Shown: positions 56,756 to 64,000 of the stretch, in pieces
Layout of the letters: the number at the start of each line of letters is the position of its first letter
How positions within the stretch are numbered: position 1 is the first letter of the stretch
DNA from: Xestospongia muta
Lineage: Eukaryota > Porifera > Demospongiae > Haplosclerida > Petrosiidae
Assembly: GCA_963693285.1 (NCBI GenBank)
Contig: OY848917.1
Span: 13,764,192 to 13,828,191 of the forward strand
Length of the DNA: 64,000 nt
Reading direction: 5' to 3'
Made by a program: the position numbers and the translations under genes
Notes under the pieces: model-generated
Told to the model about the DNA's origin: nothing
Databases searched by the model: none
What the model saw: only the letters and a program-made list of their open reading frames with translations

Positions 56756-58960
56756 CTATTCAAGCTTTGAAGTATCTAGGCAAACCTTCTTTGGCCAACT
56801 ACCATCAGGATTTCTTACTTCCAACATTAACATCTACTAGAGAGAATGAGATTAATAACCTCATGTATCATAATACCTGCCCTTCATAAATACCAGCATC
56901 AAGTAAAGTCTGATCTAGATTAATATGTACTTCATAGCTGTTTATCATGTAACAATCCCATAGTCTACATCCATCAGTTACAGGTATACCAAATAGCTCT
57001 CTTATCTTCTGTATAACAGTACCTATAATAATAGTTTAATAAGTATGTAGTTAATTATGTCCTTATTCTTACCAATAGTGGTTGCTCTACTAAAGTGAAC
57101 ATATTTGATACCATTGACATATGGATACAAAGACACTCTAAGTTCAAGGAGATAGACCTCAACCTTCAAATGCTTTACATAAGTACCATGTTCCACTACA
57201 TATCTAATTGTAAATAATAATAGTATAGTATAATACTATCTTAGTCTTACTTACAAATAGGTTGTGATCCTACTGACAGTCCATACCAACTAACAAAGAG
57301 TTCCCATACTGGTTTATGAAGTACAGCATAGTCTAACCCCTCAATTAGATAATCTTTTAAAGTATTTGGTTTAATATCTATATAACAAATGAAGCAAATG
57401 ATGTGGTTTCTCAAAAAATTAATTTGTTACCCTTGAATAATCTCCCATTGTCTACAGGACCAGGATTACGAATCTTAATACAAGTGTTCCACTGATGCCA
57501 GGAGTCAAATCCAACATATATCTTCCATTGTTTGAGCCATCTTTGATCAACCAAATACCTATTAACATAAACAATTTTAATACAAGTCGAATACATTTTA
57601 CCATATATCTCCTTTTCTTAACTGTTGTGCTAACAGTGGTTGTATCATTCTTTATGATCTTGATATACAGGAGGTGTTTGTGGTTCAGATTCTAACATTT
57701 TAATTACATCATTTTTAGACCTTAGAGTATTTTCAAGCATTTTGTTAAGTGAGGTCACATCTGCTTTTAACTGTACATTCTCATCTGTTAGTGATTCCAC
57801 TGTGCTGTTTGCTTTACATAGCAATGTATTAGTTGTAGTTACCTGTTCTTTAAGATGATGCAATTGCTGTTGTAATTCTAATAATTCACTTTCTTTTAGT
57901 CAAGCTTTCTGTATATCCAGTTCTTTCCTATCCTCATGAACATGAATGATGTCTTGTAAATGTACCATTTTACTTTCCTTAGATTGGACTAATTCTTTTA
58001 AATCACTGATCTCTTTCATCATTTCTAGATTATTCTTTGAAGGTGGGATTTTAGAGAGAGCACCATCAATACACTGAATTGCTTCATTCATAGCTGGTCT
58101 GTTTCTGGGGTTATTGTCAAGACATTGTCTTGTCAAGTGATAGAGTGGGTCATTTTGTAATTGTTGAGTGTACTTTGATCTTCTATCCCACTCTGAGACC
58201 AGAACAAAAGATTTCCATCTAAACCAATCAGTGTTTGGGACATATTGAGCAGTAGGTTCAGGCCACTGGTGTGTGAAGACATGGTGGATAAGACAGCCAT
58301 AAGAAAAGACATCTAGCTTGTGGTCGTAACTTGGACTCTTCTTAAGAGCTTCAGGAGGCATCACAATGCAATTACCTGGTGCTTTAGTAAATTGTTGTTG
58401 TTTCAAGGTGTCTGCTATTCTGGACGCACCTATGTCAGATATCTCGGATATAAAATTGGAGGTCAGCAAAATGTTATTGGCTGTGAGGTCACGATGGACA
58501 ATGGTAGGTCTCTTACAATGAAGATAATTGAGACCTTTTGAAACATCAAGAAGAATAGAGAACTTGATTTGAAGTGAGAGATCTTGATATGTTTCTAAAC
58601 ACTGTGTTAATGACAGAGGAAGATACTCCATCACTAACATAGGTAGTCGGGAATGTTGAGAGAAATGGATACCCATTAACTGGACAATGTTTGGGTGACG
58701 TAATTGACTGTGACAAAGACACTCTTCAGCAAATGTGTCTAATGTTTCATCCTACAAAGTGATAACAAGATGTAGTGATCATTTCATCATTAGCTAGTAT
58801 GTATATGTACCTGCACAATAGCTTCATGTAGACTCTTTCCAGCACAAACCAGTCCACTCACTCTAACCTCAACTACCATACCATAAGCTTTACAACCTAA
58901 TTCTCTACCAGTCTCCTCTACATTATCCAGTAACAAGGATTTATGTCGATTCTAGACTTC
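56756..58960 (-). CDS. Protein kinase - coiled coil - DUSP - ubiquitin-like fusion
   Basis: Eight exons are read. 58811-58953: glycine-rich loop ELGCKAYGMVVEVRVSG and CAGKSLHE. 57669-58751: HPNIVQLMG, HRDLTANNILL, ISDIGASR (DIG for DFG), VMPPEAL, DVFSYGCLIHH, then a coiled coil. A 47-bp intron, then 57602-57621, 57431-57558 and 57251-57377: RKGDIWYLVDQRWLKQWK, YVGFDSWHQW and ELFVSWYGLSVGSQPI (a DUSP domain as in USP4/11/15). 57073-57203, 56877-57022 and 56756-56833: VVEHGTYVKHLKVEVYL, RLWDCYMINSYEVHINLD and RNPDGSWPKK (the linked ubiquitin-like domain). It stops at 56756-56758 with no protease domain. A TGA at 57900-57902 interrupts the coil. The first exon and start are not seen. The kinase is probably TKL-like. 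Confidence 0.7.
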
Positions 58961-59568
58961 CTACCATTTTTACAAAAGATAATAACTTCCACACCTCTCT
59001 CTCAACCCATAGATAAAGGAGGAAGGAAGTTACACAAGTTTTTGTAAAACTGCTAGCTACTAATTACTATTAAGAATTATACGAAAATCCCGATACAGTA
59101 ATACCATCATTGGCTTACTGAATTGTAATTATATACTTTGAATCTCTGTTTAATTCAAAGTATATAATTACAAAGTATATGTTGTCGTGAGGTAAAAAGG
59201 TAGAGGGAAGATGACCAATCTAACATTTATCAAATTGTGTCTGTCATGTTTAGAAACCTTGTTTGAATCATAAATAGATTATCATAGAAATTAATACTGC
59301 AAAGAATTGAAAGATTCGATCAGTTTTAGAGAAAAATTCATTTTAATGCCAACACATTTCAATCAACAATTAGGGTTATTCCTATAGGCACTGTTATCAT
59401 GTGTCTGATTATTTTAATTCATTGCTTAGTACACAATTGGGCCACAGGTTATGCATATATGATACTCTCAACCAAGCAAGTGAGTACAATCTCTAAAACA
59501 TCTCCTGAATTCATGTAGGTTAAACTTGAATAGCTTGTAACTCAATTGGACTATCTATCACTGTATAA
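58961..59568. other. Intergenic, upstream of kinase gene
   Basis: No coding exon recognised; the kinase start exon may lie here undetected. Contains the perfect hairpin at 59124-59172. Confidence 0.35.
59124..59172. repeat. Perfect 20-bp inverted repeat, 9-bp loop
   Basis: TGTAATTATATACTTTGAAT at 59124-59143 and its exact complement at 59153-59172. It could be a small MITE or a structured RNA; no T run follows. Confidence 0.8.
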
Positions 59569-59801
59569 ATTAGTATGTCATTTTAACAACTAATTTGTAC
59601 ATTACATGAATGGATTACTATGAAATATAGAATTCATGTGAATTTTTTCCTATATTATTTATTGGTATTTTGGACGACAGTACGTTTACATATCGAGAAA
59701 TTATACTGCAAGTAATAGACAGAAATTCTAGATTCCATAGTAATCCATTCATGCAAAGAACAAATTAGTAGTTAAAATAAGATATTAATTTTTACAGTGT
59801 A
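59569..59801. mobile_element. Palindromic MITE, copy 3
   Basis: Ends CACTGTATAAATTAGTATG and the inverse ending TTTTTACAGTG; arms of about 90 bp pair. Independent of the segmental duplication and more diverged from copies 1 and 2. Confidence 0.65.
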
Positions 59802-59842
59802 TCAGCCCAGACAAATTATCCTTGATGATCACTGGTCTAGTG

Positions 59843-59848
<6 letters not shown>

Positions 59849-59887
<39 letters not shown>

Positions 59888-59927
59888 CGATCGATCGATA
59901 TATATATATATATATATATATCGATCG

Positions 59928-59967
<40 letters not shown>

Positions 59968-60081
59968 CGATCGATCGATATATATATATATATATATATA
60001 TCGATCGATCGATCGATATATATATATATATATATCAATCAATCGATCGATATATGTATATATATATATATCGATCGATCG

Positions 60082-60133
<52 letters not shown>

Positions 60134-60226
60134 CAATCGATCGATATATATTATATATATATATATCGATCGATGGATCGATATATATATATATATATCT
60201 ATATATATATATATCGATCGATCGAT

Positions 60227-60273
<47 letters not shown>
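59849..60273. repeat. Compound (TA)n / (TCGA)n satellite
   Basis: About ten blocks of TA repeats alternating with TCGATCGATCGA blocks, the same motif pair as 51120-51572. Apparent [11 protein letters not shown] proteins in several frames are artefacts. Confidence 0.95.
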
Positions 60274-60277
<4 letters not shown>

Positions 60278-60957
60278 GTAATTGCTTTTAAAAATGACAA
60301 CACAAAAATTTACATAAACTATGTGTTATTATATTAGTAATGGTAAAATCAAGAAGTAGACTAAGGTCAACTGCTAGCGATTTTAATTGTAGTTTGGTGT
60401 GATGGTACTGGTAAATGAAGAGTTTTTGAAGCTATTGGCAATGCTATTTTTAATCATATGGTGGTTATTCTTGCAATCGCTTAGTAGCTTTTGCATGGAT
60501 TATCGATAGGCTATAGTTAGCCTGAATTTATTAAACTCTTCTTACCTCTATTGACTGGACACAATATTCTTGAGTCGTTCACTTCGTTAGCCGAACCGGT
60601 CAGATCACATATCGTAGGCTGATTATTATATTGTGTCGTGTGGGCGTGGTAAACGAGGCATTCGATTCGATCCGCCTTCAGCGTCTGCCCCTCCGCATCA
60701 GTGATCCTAACGTTATTCATTAAGTATCCGGACCATTAATGGGACTATCCTGTTCTGCCAGAGCATAGATGCTCACACATGAATGAAAATATTTGTTTTA
60801 TTATGGAGCAGACTATAGTATTAAAAAGTTAACATGCAAAAACTCATAGTTTTATTTATGAACCACACAAAACTATGTAGATAATAAACTCATTGTTATA
60901 TTGGCACACAAAACTAGATTATGTAGATAATTTGGATAATGTTAACATTTATCTCTA
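60274..60957. other. Intergenic, 3' flank of DEG/ENaC gene
   Basis: 60560-60720 is richer in CG than its surroundings (CCGAACCGG, GATCCGCC), a possible foreign scrap; no family recognised. 60780-60957 would be the 3' UTR of the channel gene. Confidence 0.35.
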
Positions 60958-62571
60958 CTAGACAGAGGTTTCTTGACCTCCTTCATCAAGTTTATGGTCG
61001 GCAGCATTAGTCTCCTCATTAGACATTATTTTGGCCTGATCATGATCTGATGGTGTACATATTCCTTTCTCCTTTGTATCAATACTTTGGTTTTTAATGT
61101 TTTGAGAATTGATCTCTGGCATTGAAACATCAGGAATATTATTTCTAAGTTTATCGTCAAACTCGCGAAACTTCTTTATGACTTTTTTAGGACAAACCAA
61201 TGCCTTTATCTCATCAAGGACTAGTACCAGGACCTCAAAGAGTGATATAATACTGATACCAAGAAACAGTCCCATATTACCACCTAAAGTACCCAATAGA
61301 TCGCTCACCAAATACGTGTATTGTGTAACTGTCTTTGTTGTTTGGAGAGCTTCTAAAAAGACATTAACAGACAAGAAATTATCTTTGACGGTCTCTTCAG
61401 ACATGTTCATTGTACTTGCAATCTCAGTAAGAGCACAGCCATTGGGAAAACTAGAGTAGCTATTCTCATATTCATAGACCGTGTATTTGCAGGGCACTGG
61501 ACAAGTACTAACACTGTCAATTTTTGAGAACTGTTTCAGTAAACAGCATAGATTGCTCAGAGTGCAATTAGGTATGTTAGCATAAGGACCCATCTCTGGT
61601 CTGTAAGGACTAGGAACACAACCACATATATTCTCATTGGCTACATGCTCATAAAGCTCATTCTTCCGGCAGGCAAACTGAGAATATACAACATTTGGCA
61701 GGAAAGGGAAATCTGCTTCTTCCTTCCATTTGCAATCGTCTTGATATGTTTCGTCACTGAAAATTGCTCTTTGAACACCAATATCAGCATTCTGACCAGG
61801 TGGTACACTAATACCATACAGGTTTGGACGAGGAATATCGTTTCTTTCATGAATGATAACTTTAACTCCACTTATACCATCAGAGGTTGGATGTGTTTCC
61901 CTTTCTATATTCAGTACTAGTTTCAGTCCATACTTGACACCAATGTTTTTAACAATTGGAGCTGTCATTTCACTTCTATTACCATTGAATGTGTAACAAA
62001 TTCCAGCTGGTGTTAGTACAGGATAAAACATATCTTTGCACAATACCTCTTCACTTGCAGCTTCATGACGAAAACCACAGTAATAAATTAAGTTATTCTC
62101 TTTTGGTAGCAACAAGTTCCATAAATCTTCTCTTTTGTAAAGTTCCGTATTATCTTCAATCAACTCATCACATTGTTGTTCAGTTATGTTGTACTGATTG
62201 AGGAAATTGTAAGAACTGAAAAGGTAGTTGATTAGCGTGTAGGTCTCATTGCTAATAATTGATGAATCATTAGGGTTTTTATAGATATTAAGATTACAAA
62301 TAGTCACTGATGGAAAAGGAAGTCCATTTTTCTTTGATGTTATAACTGTGATGGTTGATGCAGTTGGTCTCTCAAAATAGCTCTTAAAACTGTTGTTAAA
62401 TGTGACACAACAACCTACAAATGAACCAATGAACAACAATCCCCACAGTATTTGCCTGATTTTTGATCTTCCCCTAAAAACGTGAAAGACTCCATTGATT
62501 GTAGTTGTGTCGATAAAGTCACTGAGATACTTGTCAGTCCATGTGTATCCTTTTCTTAATTCGGTAGGCAT
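60958..62571 (-). CDS. DEG/ENaC sodium channel subunit, intact
   Basis: A single 537-codon exon from ATG 62571. Family plan: short cytoplasmic N-terminus, first membrane helix about residues 40-58 (ILWGLLFIGSFVGCCVTF), FPSVTICN at 86-93 where the family has FPAVTICN, a large Cys-rich extracellular domain, second helix about 426-459 with G-x-S selectivity motif (GLFLGISIIS, GIS at 438-440), then a basic and acidic tail. The conserved N-terminal His-Gly gating pair is Asn-Gly here (TTINGVF). Length is normal for the family. Such channels are trimeric, sodium-conducting and often opened by acid, peptides or force; the stimulus is unknown. Two related fragments lie at 38845 and 63601 on the same strand. 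Confidence 0.92.
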   Translation of the reverse strand: MPTELRKGYTWTDKYLSDFIDTTTINGVFHVFRGRSKIRQILWGLLFIGSFVGCCVTFNNSFKSYFERPTASTITVITSKKNGLPFPSVTICNLNIYKNPNDSSIISNETYTLINYLFSSYNFLNQYNITEQQCDELIEDNTELYKREDLWNLLLPKENNLIYYCGFRHEAASEEVLCKDMFYPVLTPAGICYTFNGNRSEMTAPIVKNIGVKYGLKLVLNIERETHPTSDGISGVKVIIHERNDIPRPNLYGISVPPGQNADIGVQRAIFSDETYQDDCKWKEEADFPFLPNVVYSQFACRKNELYEHVANENICGCVPSPYRPEMGPYANIPNCTLSNLCCLLKQFSKIDSVSTCPVPCKYTVYEYENSYSSFPNGCALTEIASTMNMSEETVKDNFLSVNVFLEALQTTKTVTQYTYLVSDLLGTLGGNMGLFLGISIISLFEVLVLVLDEIKALVCPKKVIKKFREFDDKLRNNIPDVSMPEINSQNIKNQSIDTKEKGICTPSDHDQAKIMSNEETNAADHKLDEGGQETSV

Positions 62572-63550
62572 TATGACCTGTAAATAAAATAGTGCTAGCT
62601 ATAATGTACATTTATGGCATTGTAACTGCTGTTTAAAATTTGTAATGCAAGCAGTCAGGTGATCTGGGTAATGAATACTAAGCTAACTGTGTAGTACGTA
62701 ATATAAGCAACACATCCAATCTAGCAGTGTTCTAGAATAACTAACATACTCGTTACCTAAAATTGCAATAATTGTAACTGGGATGTCATGTTGTATTTAG
62801 TTATACATCCTATACCTTTGTGGAATGTTTCTCATCATTATGTAACATTTTAAAAAGTGCAAAACATTAGTCTAACCAACAAGAAAACCAACTAGCTTTT
62901 TGGCTGCAAATAGCCAATCAGGCCTTATGGCATAGATAGCGTAATAAAACAGTTCCAATTATATATATACTGACATATCAGTCAGTTTTGTGTTCAGTAA
63001 TTGAGTGACATAGCACTGAGCTAGAAACCTGTAGCTGTTTATATGCAGCAATATAATGTACAGTTGTACTGACTGTACTGATTGTGAGGCCAACTTGATT
63101 CCATTAAGTTATTTCAGAGGTCATAACTAAAGCTGAATCTGGATAAATATTATTAATAGACAACTCACCTAAGAAAATCAAAGATAACACTACCTTCTCC
63201 AGTAATTGTACAGTACAGTACAGTTCCAATCAGCTCAGTGCAGTGGTCAAATGCTACTGGCTGAAAGATTAATGCTGATCCGCGAATCGCACCGGTTTAT
63301 TAATAATTCATTTGTTATAGTAATTCGCTGTGGGTATTTTAGTTAAGTTCAATGAATAGATTTGTCACATCTGATAGTGCAGCATTCCACACGTAACATT
63401 CACATGAACCATAATTAAATTATATGAGAAACTAACTATTATAAGCAACGAAAATAAGCAATAAAAAAATAAAATAATTACTGAACTACAATAATAACTA
63501 ACTATAAAACAATGATAAGCAACTAAACTGAAACACTACAAATTTAGAAT
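62572..63550. other. Intergenic between two DEG/ENaC genes
   Basis: 5' flank of the intact channel. AT-rich with no coding signal. A GTACAGTACAGTACAG-like run occurs near 63212. No obvious TATA box with supporting context. Confidence 0.4.
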
Positions 63551-63600
63551 GCTACATTTCACTCATAATTATTACATACACAAGTTTTTGAGATGGCAAT

Positions 63601-64000
63601 TTATAGAGTTGAACTGATCGCTTCATCAGGCCTAATATCAGCTGTTGAATTAATCCCCTCATTACTAGTTGTACCAACCTGATCATCTTGTGTTGTATTT
63701 GTTGTCTGCCTCTCTGTTGTATCATTATCTGGATTTGACTCTGCAATATCAGGAATATATTTTCTAAGTTTTCTGTCAAAATCCACAAACTTTTTAGTGA
63801 CCTTTTTGGGACAAACCAGCACCATTATTTCATCAAGGATTAGTACTGGGATCTCCATGATTGATATAATACTGATCCCGACAAACAGTCCAATATTACC
63901 ACCTATATCACTCAATAGATCAATCTCTTTATAGGTCTATTCAGTTCTTGACTCTGTTGTTTGGAGATCTTCTAAAAAGACACGAACAGACAAGAAATTC
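63601..64000 (-). pseudogene. DEG/ENaC channel, C-terminal part, runs off window
   Basis: Minus strand from the window edge: FLSVRVFLEDLQTTESRTE, then TAG at 63937-63939, then in the same frame TYKEIDLLSDIGGNIGLFVG and ISIISIMEIPVLILDEIMVL (second membrane helix, GIS motif) and CPKKVTKKFVDFDRKL, with a stop at 63601. It aligns with residues 400-480 of the intact neighbour, where the stop position is Gln (CAG to TAG would explain it). Tandem duplicate of the intact gene, apparently inactivated unless the stop is an error. The rest lies beyond 64000. Confidence 0.75.

Larger units (their letters stand above)
51895..56810. repeat. Segmental duplication, copy C
   Basis: Direct copy of 44384-49469. 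On its right it continues without a break into the rest of the kinase-DUSP gene, so this is the original right edge. On its left copy A is the one continuous with the last WRN-like exon. Each copy thus keeps one ancestral flank. Confidence 0.9.

Noticed and set aside
59785..60291. Several overlapping frames encoding YIYIYI and DRSID repeats on both strands
   Set aside because: Artefacts of the (TA)n/(TCGA)n satellite, which is open in many frames.
61109..61459. 116-codon plus-strand frame inside the DEG/ENaC gene
   Set aside because: Antisense shadow of the intact channel.
1..64000. tRNA, rRNA or spliceosomal RNA genes
   Set aside because: No cloverleaf with B-box-like GGTTCGA context or other RNA gene signature was recognised by eye; a covariance-model scan would be needed to exclude them.

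Overview
This is eukaryotic, AT-rich, metazoan DNA with very small GT-AG introns (39-47 bp is common), microsatellites and dense, mostly decayed transposons. The tiny introns, a RING/TRAF-type zinc-finger gene, a kinase with an HRDLTANN catalytic loop and clustered DEG/ENaC channels suggest a demosponge, Amphimedon-like genome. That is an inference from family knowledge; no search was run.

Layout. 0-13 kb is a transposon graveyard: hAT relics, a PHD finger preceded by duplicated mini-exons, a LINE reverse transcriptase relic, a pogo-type transposase relic, and a well-delimited PIF/Harbinger element (8584-11120, TTA target duplication). At 12.8-20 kb a divergent SAM-domain/C2H2 gene pair is interrupted by a long-TIR element (13919-15282, 9-bp target duplication). 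It is followed by a Harbinger transposase whose C-terminal half is inverted, and by a delimited hAT element (17654-19767, 8-bp target duplication).

At about 20.2-34.2 kb the window holds one BEL/Pao retroelement on the minus strand. It is broken by three nested DNA transposons: a hAT (21158-23591), a Harbinger (about 25.29-26.73 kb) and a 5.9-kb pogo-type element (27777-33679). The pogo element is the most unusual object here. Between 370-385-bp TIRs it carries a HTH-DDE transposase, then 21 tandem 72-bp symmetric exons separated by about 40-bp introns, then a Ulp1-like cysteine protease and a PHD finger, all on one strand and all joined in phase 1.

36-42.7 kb holds relics of the C2H2-linked family, a DEG/ENaC fragment beside a 200-bp assembly gap, TRAF-type relics, and a TTAA-flanked non-autonomous element. 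43.8-56.8 kb holds a C-terminal half of a WRN/RecQ-like helicase. It lies in a 5-kb direct duplication (44384-49469 and 51895-56810) with a third, partly inverted copy between. Each copy has different disabling changes. 56.8-59 kb encodes a kinase, coiled coil, DUSP and ubiquitin-like fusion with no ubiquitin protease domain. 61-64 kb has an intact 537-residue DEG/ENaC channel and the C-terminus of a second one, which has an in-frame stop.

The genes most likely to be working host genes are the DEG/ENaC channel at 60958-62571 and, less certainly, the kinase-DUSP gene. Nearly everything else is mobile-element sequence or duplicated pseudogene.
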